Assembly (NCBI GenBank): GCA_963814905.1
Contig: CAWFEM010000009.1
Coordinates: 1-64,000 of the forward strand
DNA length: 64,000 bases
Direction of reading: 5' to 3'
Source: DASWJZ01 sp963814905
GTDB taxonomy: Bacteria > Pseudomonadota > Alphaproteobacteria > Rhizobiales > Afifellaceae
Made by a program: the position numbers and the translations under genes. Below the pieces are notes generated by a model. That model saw only the letters and a program-made list of their open reading frames with translations, ran no database searches and had not been told where the DNA came from. Of this stretch, positions 42,626 to 50,464 are shown one piece after another. The stretch's first letter is position 1. The number at the start of each line of letters is the position of its first letter.

Positions 42626-43492
42626 ATGAGCGTACAGGTTCCAGGTTCCGCGGCCGGCGCAGCAGCCGGTACGGTGGAATCCCTCGATCCGATCTGGCGC
42701 AGGCTGCGCGAGGAGGCTGAGGCGGTGGTGGCGGACGAGCCGGCGCTTGCCGGGTTCGTCTATTCCTACGTGCTGAACCACGCGCGGCTGGAGGAGGCGG
42801 TGGCGCACCGCGTCGCCGACCGGCTCGACAGCAACGCCTTCGACGGCGACGTCATCAACCGCGCCTTCGCTGAGATGCTTGAGGACGACCGCGACTATCC
42901 GGTCACGCTGCGCGCCGATCTCGTCGCCGTCTACGACCGCGACCCGGCCTGCAGCCGCTTCATCGAGCCGGTGCTCTATTTCAAGGGCTTCCACGCGCTG
43001 CAGGCGCACCGCCTGGCGCATTGGCTGTATAAGAAGGAGCGCCGCGACTTCGCCTTCTATCTGCAGAGCAAGGTGTCGGAGGTGTTCCAGGTCGACATCA
43101 ACCCGGCCGTGCGCGTGGGCAAGGGCATCTTCATCGATCACGCCACCGGCCTCGTCGTCGGCGAGACGGCGGTGATCGAAGACGACGTCTCCATCCTGCA
43201 GAACGTCACGCTCGGCGGCACGGGCAAGGAGACCGGCGACCGGCACCCGAAGATCCGGCGCGGGTCCCTGATCGGCGCGGGCGCGAAGATTCTCGGCAAT
43301 ATCGAGGTCGGCTATTGCTCGCGCGTCGCTGCCGGCTCGGTGGTGCTGAAGCCGGTCCCCGCGCATGCGACCGTAGCCGGCGTTCCGGCCAAGGTGATCG
43401 GGCAGGCGGGTTGCGCGGAGCCGGCGCGCTCCATGGACCAGGTCCTGCGCGACAGCGAAAGCGACAACCACGACGTCGGGCACGGCATCTAA
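42626..43492 (+). CDS. cysE: serine O-acetyltransferase
   Basis: A 288-residue enzyme that makes O-acetylserine from serine and acetyl-CoA, the first step of cysteine synthesis. It has the N-terminal helical SATase domain (DPIWRRLREEAEAVVADEP, FLY-like HALQAHRLAHWLY near residue 125) and the C-terminal left-handed hexapeptide helix (VGKGIFIDHATGLVVGETAVIEDDVSIL, residues about 165-192). The catalytic His-Asp pair is in this region. The start is the ATG at 42626 behind GGAGG; the earlier ATG at 42542 is unlikely. Confidence 0.95.
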   Translation: MSVQVPGSAAGAAAGTVESLDPIWRRLREEAEAVVADEPALAGFVYSYVLNHARLEEAVAHRVADRLDSNAFDGDVINRAFAEMLEDDRDYPVTLRADLVAVYDRDPACSRFIEPVLYFKGFHALQAHRLAHWLYKKERRDFAFYLQSKVSEVFQVDINPAVRVGKGIFIDHATGLVVGETAVIEDDVSILQNVTLGGTGKETGDRHPKIRRGSLIGAGAKILGNIEVGYCSRVAAGSVVLKPVPAHATVAGVPAKVIGQAGCAEPARSMDQVLRDSESDNHDVGHGI

Positions 43493-43590
43493 AGGCGTAC
43501 CAGCGTGCGCCGGCGCAATTTGCGGCGGCGATTGTGGTTCGGGCCCCCGCGTTCTAAAAGGCTGCCGTCAGACAGAGCCCGGGACGCATC

Positions 43591-43803
43591 GTGACCATCG
43601 AAGAACTGAAGAAGGTGGAGCGCTATCTCCGCCGGATTTTCTCCAACGAGACCATCGCCGTCCGCGCACGGCCGCGCAAAGACGATTCCGCCGAGGTGTA
43701 TATCGGTGAGGAGTTCGTCGGCGTCATCTATCGCGACGACGAGGACGACGAGCTCTCCTACAATTTCACGATGGCGATCCTCGATTACGATCTGAAGGAC
43801 TGA
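43591..43803 (+). CDS. DUF3126-family small protein
   Basis: A 70-residue acidic cytosolic protein with no membrane segment, matching the DUF3126 family of Alphaproteobacteria (VERYLRRIFSN, VRARPRKDDSAEVYIGEEFVGVIYRDDEDDELSYNF). The start is a GTG at 43591. It follows cysE by about 100 bases on the same strand, a conserved order in Rhizobiales as I recall, but the function is unknown. Confidence 0.88.
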   Translation: MTIEELKKVERYLRRIFSNETIAVRARPRKDDSAEVYIGEEFVGVIYRDDEDDELSYNFTMAILDYDLKD

Positions 43804-43939
43804 GGCGCCGTCCGCCGATTGCCGTCGCCGCGCAGCCGGTTTCCTGCCACCGCTGCCTTAACCAATCGACGAGTTGCCGCACTGAGTCCGCTTCGGGCGC
43901 TTGAAGCCGCACGCGGTGAGGGCTACGCTCCGTAGAAAG

Positions 43940-43954
43940 TTAACGAAACGTTAA
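43940..43954 (+). promoter_or_regulatory. perfect CtrA-type binding site
   Basis: TTAACGAAACGTTAA matches the CtrA consensus TTAA-N7-TTAA exactly. It lies 11 bases before the GTG at 43966. CtrA is the essential cell-cycle response regulator of many Alphaproteobacteria, binding such sites to activate or repress. The position so close to the start suggests repression, or a true start further downstream (the ATG at 44002). Confidence 0.6.
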
Positions 43955-43965
43955 CGGAGGGGCCG

Positions 43966-44277
43966 GTGTCGCAGTTCGGTGTGTTTGCGTATTGCGCGGC
44001 GATGGGTTTCGTCACCGCTGCCACGATCGCCACGCTCTATCAGTGGATCACTTCGGAGGCGGCGGAGCTCTTCAGCGCCAAAGCAAGCGTCGCCGGGCTC
44101 GCCTTCACCGTCGTCCTCAGCATGTTCTGCGGCCCGTTCATCGTAGTGCGGAAGGTGGTCATGGGCCTTCGCGCGCGCGAGCTGTCGGTGCTGCCGGCGC
44201 TGGTCGGCGTCGCCATCGCGGGAATGTGGAGCGTCTGCGCCGGGATCTTCTACGTGAGCCTGCTCATCGCCGCGTGA
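43966..44277 (+). CDS. small three-helix membrane protein of unknown function
   Basis: A 103-residue protein with three membrane segments: VFAYCAAMGFVTAATIATLY (about 5-24), GLAFTVVLSMFCGPFIVV (about 44-61) and ALVGVAIAGMWSVCAGIFYV (about 79-98). No known domain is recognised. The GTG at 43966 has GGAGGGG upstream; the ATG at 44002 inside the first helix would be a poorer start by topology. A perfect CtrA box sits just before it. Convergent with the following gene. Confidence 0.75.
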   Translation: MSQFGVFAYCAAMGFVTAATIATLYQWITSEAAELFSAKASVAGLAFTVVLSMFCGPFIVVRKVVMGLRARELSVLPALVGVAIAGMWSVCAGIFYVSLLIAA

Positions 44278-44302
44278 CAGGGCGAGAACCTCCAAGCGGC
44301 TT

Positions 44303-45394
44303 TCATTCTTTCGACTGCAGCGCGGCGAGAAGCGCCTCGAGTTTCGCCTCCACGGATTCCGCGCGAGCCACGATGTCCTCCGGCGACGCGACAAAATCGT
44401 AGGTCGTCTGCAGACCGTCCTTCAGGGCGTGCGTCGTTGAACATGTGACGCGGTCGGGACCGGACTCACGACAATAGAGCGTATAGGGGTCGCCCGGCAG
44501 CTCGCTCAAGTGTCCGGCGCGCGCGATCCAGAACCCGTTTGGATAGCGCTCAAAGTCCCCAACCCGCTGCGGCTGGAGCGGTATGGCGGCCTGCCTCTCT
44601 TCGTCCACCTTTTGGCGGAAGGCCCGGAAGGACGCACGGCCGCTGGCGAGAAGCCGCCGGTGGTCGTATTCGTCCGGCACATACATCGCTGGGTTCTGCG
44701 GGTAGCCGAGTGCCTGCGGGTTACTCCCCGGCGCGCAAAGCTCGCGTTCCCACGGACTCGCGGCCGAATCGCAGAAGGTCTTGACGCGGGGCGCGTTCCT
44801 GGCGCGCAGCTTGTCGAAGCGCAGGATCAGCGCCGTGGCGTGGAGCGGCCCCTCCGTCCGGCGGCTCAACGCACAGAATTCGCGAAGACTGCTATTGACG
44901 TCGAAATAGTAGACGCTGCCGGGATCGCCCTTGCCTGTCGCCACGGAAAAGATCGGCGCCGCAGGCAGCCGATAGATTGTGCCGCCGACCTCGATTGGAA
45001 ACTCGGTCGAAAGGCACGCCTGCGACGGCGGGCGCCGCTCCCACTGGTGAAATCGAACGAGTGAGAAGAAGCCGAGCGGAAGCGCGACAAATCCGACAAC
45101 GATGATGGCCGCCGCTCGCCATCTCGGGCGCCAGCCGGTTGCCAGCAGGACCGCGCGCGTCACGATGCCGGAGAGAGCGCCGGCCCCTCCGATCGAAATG
45201 AAGGTGAGCACCAAGACCCCGCCGACGCCGGGATCATCGGTCGGGTCTCGCAACGCCGCATTGATGTCGATGAAAGCCCAAAGCGTCGCGCCGCCGACGA
45301 TCACTGTGTAGGCGAGGAGCAAGCGCCAGCCGGGCATGACCACGGCCAGCGCAAACGGCAGCACATAGATCCATACGAGCTCGGCGTGCATCAC
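44303..45394 (-). CDS. hypothetical membrane-anchored protein
   Basis: A 363-residue protein with about four hydrophobic helices in the first 115 residues (LVWIYVLPFALAVVMPGW, LLLAYTVIVGGATLWAF, VLVLTFISIGGAGALSGIV, AAIIVVGFVALPLGFFSL). A soluble, probably periplasmic domain follows (about 120-363) containing several Cys (ACLSTEF, FCDSAASPWERELCAPG, LYCRESGPDRVTCS) suggestive of disulfides. I do not recognise the family. It is followed on the same strand by no close partner, and is convergent with the small membrane protein. Confidence 0.65.
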   Translation of the reverse strand: MMHAELVWIYVLPFALAVVMPGWRLLLAYTVIVGGATLWAFIDINAALRDPTDDPGVGGVLVLTFISIGGAGALSGIVTRAVLLATGWRPRWRAAAIIVVGFVALPLGFFSLVRFHQWERRPPSQACLSTEFPIEVGGTIYRLPAAPIFSVATGKGDPGSVYYFDVNSSLREFCALSRRTEGPLHATALILRFDKLRARNAPRVKTFCDSAASPWERELCAPGSNPQALGYPQNPAMYVPDEYDHRRLLASGRASFRAFRQKVDEERQAAIPLQPQRVGDFERYPNGFWIARAGHLSELPGDPYTLYCRESGPDRVTCSTTHALKDGLQTTYDFVASPEDIVARAESVEAKLEALLAALQSKE

Positions 45395-45479
45395 CGGCGC
45401 CCCGCAGTCGCAACGCGCAGCTCACGAGATGCGCGTTGCTTCGAGTGGCGCCGCGCCGAAGAAAGCGCCGAGAGCGAAC

Positions 45480-46097
45480 CTAGCGCGACGCGGCGGTGTT
45501 CTGCGTGCTCCAGCGCGGATCGCCGAGCGAGACCCAGCGGTTCGGATCGGCTGTCGATTGCCGCTTCACGAAACGGTAGCTCGTCTCGTACCAGCGGCGG
45601 AGCTTGTCGGTCTTGTTGTCGAGCACGAAATCGCCGCTCGAGGTGTGGGCAAGCAGCACCGCGTGCCCGTCGCCAACCTCATCGAAGACCACGGTGATGA
45701 GCAGCGAGCTTGTCGGCCATCCCCGCTCGATCAGCCATTTGCGCTTCAAGAGGACATAGTCCTCGCAGTCGCCGTAGGTCTCCGGCAGAGTCCACACTTC
45801 GTCGCGATGGTAGATCTCGGCGTCCGTCGCCGGGATCACGATCCGATTGACGAGCGTGTTGATCTCCTGAAGGTCACGCCACGTCTGCTCGTTCAGCAAT
45901 TCCGGCGCATCGGAGCCGTGCGCGGTACACTCGCCCGGATCTCTGTGGCAGAAATCGACGTAACCGACGGGTGGATTCGTCGATCCCGAAATCCGCATCG
46001 ACAGACTGTCGGCGGCAGCCGATCCGGCGGAGCCCAACGCCAGACCAGAAGCGATCAAAACACCGGCCAACAGGGGCCGGCACGCAAAAACAGACAT
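45480..46097 (-). CDS. BTLCP-type transglutaminase-like cysteine peptidase
   Basis: A 205-residue exported protein with a Sec signal (residues 1-29, cleavage near SAAADS). The catalytic triad is visible: Cys in TYGDCEDYVLLKR (about residue 119), His in VGDGHAVLLAHT and Asp in FVLDNKTDKLR. The family (LapG-like BTLCPs) includes LapG, a periplasmic protease that releases surface adhesins under c-di-GMP control through LapD; most rhizobial members are simple, uncharacterised relatives. Upstream of it lies a divergent gap, and its neighbour is another minus-strand gene. Confidence 0.9.
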   Translation of the reverse strand: MSVFACRPLLAGVLIASGLALGSAGSAAADSLSMRISGSTNPPVGYVDFCHRDPGECTAHGSDAPELLNEQTWRDLQEINTLVNRIVIPATDAEIYHRDEVWTLPETYGDCEDYVLLKRKWLIERGWPTSSLLITVVFDEVGDGHAVLLAHTSSGDFVLDNKTDKLRRWYETSYRFVKRQSTADPNRWVSLGDPRWSTQNTAASR

Positions 46098-46250
46098 TCT
46101 TATCGCCCCCCATTTTGTAGGCGATACTAGCAGAATGCCCTTGCTTTTGGACTAAAAGATTAGATCAACGAGGAGTGAAGGATCGCCCGGCCGCCGAGCT
46201 GTGTCCGTACGGCAACGACCCGGCAGCGCGTGCCGCTCAGGTCGGGCGGC

Positions 46251-46874
46251 TCAGAAGAAGTCTTTCTCGATCGTTTTTTCGATCGCCGCTTCCGACATCA
46301 GGCGCATGAACTCGATGCCGATGCCGTCTTCGAAGTGGCGCACGACGCGTGCGCCGAGGCGGCCGAGCTTGATCGGCGAGCCGAGTTCGGGCCTGAGCGC
46401 CGTCGCCAGCGCCGCACCGGACAGCGACATGTCGATGACGCGCACCGGGTGCGTCGTGCCGTCGGCGAGCGCGACGCTCGTCTCGCTGCGCTTCGGCGTA
46501 CGGCGCAGGTGGCGGCGATCTTCGTCGAGGTTCAGCACATGGCGGTTGGCGAGCCAGGTCAGGGTGTCGGCGAGCTTGTCGCGCTTGCGCTGCGAAGCGC
46601 TGATCGACATGACGAAGCCATGCTCGTCTTGATTGAGGATGACGCCTTCTACACGCCCAATATTGTCGATGTAGGCGATCACGCGGTCGCCGGGCTCGCC
46701 GGCGGACGCGCTGACGAACTCCGCGTCGCCCGGGGAGATCGAGACGAGCTGGCAGGGACATTCGCGACCGTCGCGGAACAGGCAGCGGCCAAGCAGGCTG
46801 AGATCGACCCGCTGGAAGCGCTTGGCTTCCGAATCGAGGTCCTGCGGTATCTCTTGATATTCAAGCGCCGGCAT
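46251..46874 (-). CDS. PilZ-domain protein, tandem arrangement
   Basis: A 207-residue cytosolic protein. The C-terminal half (about 105-200) has the c-di-GMP signature: RRTPKRSE supplies Arg residues and VIDMSLSGAALAT the D/NxSxxG motif. The N-terminal half (about 28-95, RCLFRDGRECPCQLVSISPGDAEF, GEPGDRVIAYIDNIGRVEGVI) has the same strand layout and looks like a degenerate second PilZ domain. It likely senses c-di-GMP made by GGDEF proteins such as those at 33.8 and 60.2 kb. Upstream gene not coupled. Confidence 0.85.
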   Translation of the reverse strand: MPALEYQEIPQDLDSEAKRFQRVDLSLLGRCLFRDGRECPCQLVSISPGDAEFVSASAGEPGDRVIAYIDNIGRVEGVILNQDEHGFVMSISASQRKRDKLADTLTWLANRHVLNLDEDRRHLRRTPKRSETSVALADGTTHPVRVIDMSLSGAALATALRPELGSPIKLGRLGARVVRHFEDGIGIEFMRLMSEAAIEKTIEKDFF

Positions 46875-46939
46875 AGCAACCCTGATGATCCAACCTGTGC
46901 GGGCGGTTGCGGCCCACCAAGCAAACTATTCCTCTGGCG

Positions 46940-47584
46940 TTAAAGATCAGTAAGCAAATGCCGGTCGGCGGGAGACTGCTTGCCGCCCGAGACGACGGTC
47001 AAATGCCCGTATCTTCTGGGATTCTGGAAAGCCGCGGAGGGGAGGGCGGCGGTTCCGTCACGATCTGTTCGCGCAAATCCCGTCCGCACATCGGGAAGAA
47101 AACGAATCGACCGCAACGATTGTGAGACGACGCGGGCGCGGATGCGGTTTGTTTCGTCGTGGCCGCCGGTCCGCTCCATCGACCCGATCGCGCCAGCCGT
47201 GCCGTTCTCGCCGGCAAGGGGCAAAAGCAGCATCTCCATCGCCACCGCGCCGCCGCCGACGGTCTCGGTGATCAGCCCGCAGACCATGCCCGTCGTGCGA
47301 AACGCCACGGCGCGCAGGTCGCGCTTCATGGATGCCGCATCGGCCGGGTTCCACAGCGCGAGAAAGCTCTCGTCGGTCAGATCACTACCATAACGGGTAG
47401 CAATCGAAGCTCCGCAAAAGCGGAAACGGAAGGTCGGCGCATCGGCCTTTTCCAGGTCGATGAGGAAGAGGGAAGGTAGCAGAGACGCGAGGTCCGAGGC
47501 GCGCACCGCGCCCGCGCGGACGCCTGCGCCACGGTGGCAGCCGAGCCAATAATGATAGAGGGCCCTGCTCGTCTCGTGCTTCAT
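46940..47584 (-). CDS. PAS_5 (DUF1457-like) domain protein
   Basis: A 214-residue cytosolic protein with a PAS_5-type domain (residues about 5-145): SRALYHYWLGCHRGAG, DLASLLPSLFLIDLEKADAPTFRFRFCGASIATRYGSDLT, and FLALWNPADAASMKRDL. This family is common and abundant in Rhizobiales as stand-alone proteins of unknown role, possibly ligand sensing. The C-terminal about 65 residues are variable, ending SPADRHLLTDL. The start is the ATG at 47584 after GGGGGCGAG; the longer upstream frame to 47803 is unlikely. Confidence 0.85.
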   Translation of the reverse strand: MKHETSRALYHYWLGCHRGAGVRAGAVRASDLASLLPSLFLIDLEKADAPTFRFRFCGASIATRYGSDLTDESFLALWNPADAASMKRDLRAVAFRTTGMVCGLITETVGGGAVAMEMLLLPLAGENGTAGAIGSMERTGGHDETNRIRARVVSQSLRSIRFLPDVRTGFARTDRDGTAALPSAAFQNPRRYGHLTVVSGGKQSPADRHLLTDL

Positions 47585-47953
47585 CTCGCCCCCGTGTTTG
47601 CCCGGCTCCGTGGGCGGCTCTTCGGCCGCCTTGCACCTGTTCCAGGTGTCCCTCTGAGGTGCCACGGGGGGGCGACACATCGGGGTGAAACCATTTGTTA
47701 GGGTTAACAAAAGGTGAGCATTGCTCGCGGCGGTGGCTTGGCGTGAAGTCCGCGGCGGCCAGTCCAAGGCACGACTCGTCAGCTCGGGGCCGCGCGACAT
47801 CATCCGCGCGAAAGAAATCGAGAGACACAGGGGGCGTCGGGGGCAGGGGCATCAGGAAAACCGCCGAGCGCCCTGCGCCGGCGGTTTTTCTTTTCCCGTC
47901 GTCTTGCGCACCAGGCCTTGCGCGCCGGTGGGGCAAGCGGGCATCACCGGGCG
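47585..47953. other. intergenic stretch with orphan terminator; possible small RNA
   Basis: About 370 bases between the PAS gene (minus) and rhomboid (plus). No convincing protein gene. A strong Rho-independent terminator on the plus strand at 47857-47893 lies upstream of the rhomboid start, with no annotated gene before it to terminate. A short transcript starting between about 47690 and 47790 would explain it. Confidence 0.4.
47857..47893 (+). terminator. Rho-independent terminator
   Basis: AAAACCGCC (47857-47865) pairs with GGCGGTTTTT (47880-47889) as a GC-rich stem, followed by TTTTTCTTTTCCC. The T tract points to plus-strand termination; the minus strand has a shorter T run. The nearest plus-strand gene upstream is more than 3 kb away. 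Confidence 0.75.
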
Positions 47954-48688
47954 ATGAACCGCCCCCTGGACGGCCCCCTGAGCCGTACGCCCGCCATCAA
48001 CCTCGCGCCCGTCGTGCTCTGGCTCGCCGCCGCTTTCATCGCCGTACACCTGGTTCGTCAGGTTCTCACCCCGGCCTGGGACGAGTGGGTGCTCCTCGTC
48101 TTCGCGTTCATCCCGGCGCGCTATGCCGAGATCGGCCCGGGCGGGGTGGGGGCGCTTTTCTGGTCGCCGATCACCTACGCCTTCCTGCATGCGGGCTACC
48201 TGCATCTCTTCGTCAACATCGTCTGGATGGCGAGCTTCGGCGGCCCGCTCGCGCGCCGTTTCGGCAGCGTGCGCTTCCTGCTCTTGAGCCTCGCCTCGGC
48301 GATCGGCGCAGCCGGCGTCTTCTACGCAGTGCATCCGTCCGAGGCGGTGATCGTCATCGGCGCGTCGGGCGCGATCTCCGGCATGATGGCGGCGACCGCC
48401 CGGTTCGCCTTCGCACCGGGCGGCCCGCTCGGCGGCGGACCGCCGCCGGGCTCCTTCTACGTTCCGGCGGAGCCTTTCCTGGTCGTGCTCAGAAACGGGC
48501 GCGCCGTCGCTTTCATCCTCGTCTGGTTCGGCGTGAACCTGCTTTTCGGGCTCGGCGGAAGCTACGTCGCGGGGATCTCCGGGCCGATCGCCTGGGAGGC
48601 GCATATCGGCGGTTTCCTTACGGGACTTCTCCTTTTTCCGCTGCTCGACCCGATCGGCCACCACCCTGACGAGAGGCTAGCCTCATGA
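47954..48688 (+). CDS. rhomboid-family intramembrane serine protease
   Basis: A 244-residue polytopic membrane protein with about six helices. The active Ser is in VIGASGAISGMMAA (about residue 139) and the catalytic His in WEAHIGGFLTGLL (about residue 217). YAFLHAGYLHLFVNIVWM carries the HxxxHxxxN motif of helix 2. It should cut substrates within the membrane. The start is the ATG at 47954; an in-frame ATG at 47918 would add a basic 12-residue leader overlapping the terminator region. Confidence 0.92.
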   Translation: MNRPLDGPLSRTPAINLAPVVLWLAAAFIAVHLVRQVLTPAWDEWVLLVFAFIPARYAEIGPGGVGALFWSPITYAFLHAGYLHLFVNIVWMASFGGPLARRFGSVRFLLLSLASAIGAAGVFYAVHPSEAVIVIGASGAISGMMAATARFAFAPGGPLGGGPPPGSFYVPAEPFLVVLRNGRAVAFILVWFGVNLLFGLGGSYVAGISGPIAWEAHIGGFLTGLLLFPLLDPIGHHPDERLAS

Positions 48689-48751
48689 GCGCCGACTTTC
48701 TAAACTAGCAATAGAGCTCTGAGAACGGAGCCAGCCGAGAGGGAGGATCCG

Positions 48752-49180
48752 ATGACAGTCTCCCGGATCATCAATGAAAAGGGGCGGAACGTGGTCACCG
48801 CTTCGCCCAAGACGCCGCTCGCGGACCTTGCCGCGACGCTTTCGGAAAAGAAGATCGGTGCGGTGCTGATCGTCGAGGGCGGCGAAATTCGCGGTATCGT
48901 CTCGGAGCGCGACATCGTGCGTGCGCTCGCCCGGCACGGCGGCGATGCTTTGACCAAGCTCGCCTCAGAATGGATGACCGCGAAGGTCACCACCTGCCGG
49001 CTGGAGGACACGATCAACGAAGTCATGCAGACGATGACGGCCGGCCGCTTCCGGCACCTGCCGGTGGTGGAGCACGGCAAGCTCGCCGGCATCATCTCGA
49101 TCGGCGACGTGGTGAAGCGGCGGATCGAGGACGTGGAGCGCGAGGCCGACCAGATCCGCGAATATATCGCGACCGCCTGA
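48752..49180 (+). CDS. two-CBS-domain protein
   Basis: A 142-residue cytosolic protein with two CBS domains (about residues 8-60 and 75-128): SEKKIGAVLIVEGGEIRGIVSERDIVRAL and GRFRHLPVVEHGKLAGIISIGDVVKRRI. Stand-alone CBS pairs bind adenosine nucleotides as energy sensors, but the partner is unknown. The start ATG at 48752 has GGGAGGA just upstream. Confidence 0.92.
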   Translation: MTVSRIINEKGRNVVTASPKTPLADLAATLSEKKIGAVLIVEGGEIRGIVSERDIVRALARHGGDALTKLASEWMTAKVTTCRLEDTINEVMQTMTAGRFRHLPVVEHGKLAGIISIGDVVKRRIEDVEREADQIREYIATA

Positions 49181-49188
49181 GGACGACC

Positions 49189-49608
49189 TCAGCCGGCGTC
49201 GGATACGACCGGCTGAAGCGGCCGCTCGATCGGGCCGGGGCCGAGCGGCACACGGCGATAGAAGCAGGTGTCGCGGCCGGTGTGACAGGTGCCGGCGCGG
49301 TCGGCGACCGACGCGCGTACGAGCACGACGTCCTGGTCGCAGTCGGTCAAGACCTCCACCACGCGCTGCAGCGCGCCGGACGTCTCGCCTTTCTTCCAGA
49401 TCGCCTGGCGCGAACGGCTGAAATAGTGGACGAAACCCGTCTCCAGCGTCAGGCGCAGCGCCTCGCGGTTCATCCACGCCACCATCAGGACGTCGCCGTT
49501 CGCGGCGTCGATGGCGATCGCGGGGATGAGGCCGGCGGCGTCGAAACGCGGCGTGAATGCGAGGGACTCCTCGATCGTGCCGGGGGGCGTGTCGGGCGTT
49601 TGGGCCAT
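49189..49608 (-). CDS. hisI: phosphoribosyl-AMP cyclohydrolase
   Basis: A 139-residue zinc enzyme that opens the adenine ring of PR-AMP in histidine synthesis. The core is present: VLMVAWMNREALRLTLETGFVHYFSRSRQAIWKKGETSG near residue 40, and the metal-binding cysteines in VLTDCDQDVVLV and AGTCHTGRDTCFYR. The start ATG at 49608 (MAQTPDTPPG) gives the normal length; 49647 is a longer alternative. It is divergent from the NifU-like gene. Confidence 0.95.
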   Translation of the reverse strand: MAQTPDTPPGTIEESLAFTPRFDAAGLIPAIAIDAANGDVLMVAWMNREALRLTLETGFVHYFSRSRQAIWKKGETSGALQRVVEVLTDCDQDVVLVRASVADRAGTCHTGRDTCFYRRVPLGPGPIERPLQPVVSDAG

Positions 49609-49711
49609 TGCGGTCAATCTGCCATTTGAAGGTGGGGCGGACGCCATCCTATATAGGGGCGTATATAGAGGTTCGGCGCCGGCTCAACCAACCGGGCCCG
49701 GCAGAGACGAG

Positions 49712-50155
49712 ATGCTCGACGACATCTACAACACCAAGATCCTGGAGCTCGCGGGGAACATTCCCCGCATCGGCCGGCTCGCCGATCCGGACGCGACGGC
49801 GCGCGCGCATTCCCGCCTTTGCGGCTCGACGGTGACGGTCGACCTGAAGATGGCGGATGGAAAAGTCTCCGATTTCGCGCACGACGTGAAGGCCTGCGCA
49901 CTCGGCCAGGCGTCGTCCTCCATCATGGCGCGGCACGTGATCGGCTCCACCCCGGCGGAGCTTCGGGACGTGCGCGAGACCATGCGCAAGATGCTGAAGG
50001 AGAACGGCGCGCCGCCCGAGGGCCGGTGGGAGGAGCTCAAATATCTGGAGCCGGTCCGCGATTACCGCGCGCGGCACGCTTCGACCATGCTGACCTTCGA
50101 CGCGGTGGTCGACGCGGTGGGCCAGATCGAGGCGAAGAACGGCCAGGCGGCCTGA
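49712..50155 (+). CDS. iron-sulfur cluster scaffold-like protein (NifU N-terminal family)
   Basis: A 147-residue protein of the NifU_N/IscU-like family. Motifs are YNTKILELAGNIPRIG at the start, SRLCGSTVTVDLKMADGKV (first Cys), and ACALGQASSSIMARHVIG (second Cys). The third ligand Cys of canonical IscU is not evident; PVRDYRARHASTML occupies that place. It is therefore in the Rhizobiales DUF-type scaffold group that may carry or transfer clusters. The start is the ATG at 49712 after GAGACGAG. Confidence 0.88.
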   Translation: MLDDIYNTKILELAGNIPRIGRLADPDATARAHSRLCGSTVTVDLKMADGKVSDFAHDVKACALGQASSSIMARHVIGSTPAELRDVRETMRKMLKENGAPPEGRWEELKYLEPVRDYRARHASTMLTFDAVVDAVGQIEAKNGQAA

Positions 50156-50259
50156 TGCTAAGCTGATCGGCCGCGTCGAGAGCGCGGGTCTTTTCCTCGC
50201 CCTTCGGCTAAGGCATTGTCGCAGAAGAGACCGCGCGTGACGCGGGACAGGGGGAGACA

Positions 50260-50463
50260 ATGCCGTTCGTCAGTATCCGTATTCTCAAGGGCCATTCGCA
50301 AAAGCGGAAAGACGAGATCTCGCGGCGCGTGACCGATGCGATCCGCGAGGTGGCCGAGCTGCCCCCGGAGGCGCAGGTATGGGTCGTCTGGGAGGACGTG
50401 ACGGACGAGGACTGGTTCGTCGACGGCCAGTCCGCGAAGGCGATGTTTGCAAAGCCCACCTGA
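50260..50463 (+). CDS. 4-oxalocrotonate tautomerase-family protein
   Basis: A 67-residue tautomerase. After Met removal the conserved catalytic Pro-1 is exposed (MPFVSIRILKGHSQKRKDEI). The chain is short and beta-alpha-beta, as in 4-OT, which works as a hexamer or trimer on keto-enol tautomers of dicarboxylates. It is followed by an SMP-30 lactonase gene whose ATG overlaps the end region, suggesting one small operon; a link with aromatic or sugar acid breakdown is possible but inferred. Confidence 0.88.
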   Translation: MPFVSIRILKGHSQKRKDEISRRVTDAIREVAELPPEAQVWVVWEDVTDEDWFVDGQSAKAMFAKPT

Positions 50464-50464
50464 G

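Noticed and set aside
40181..43483. 1100-residue minus-strand frame
   Set aside because: It runs through the FAD monooxygenase and across the antisense strands of the alpha/beta hydrolase and cysE; only 40181-41305 is supported.
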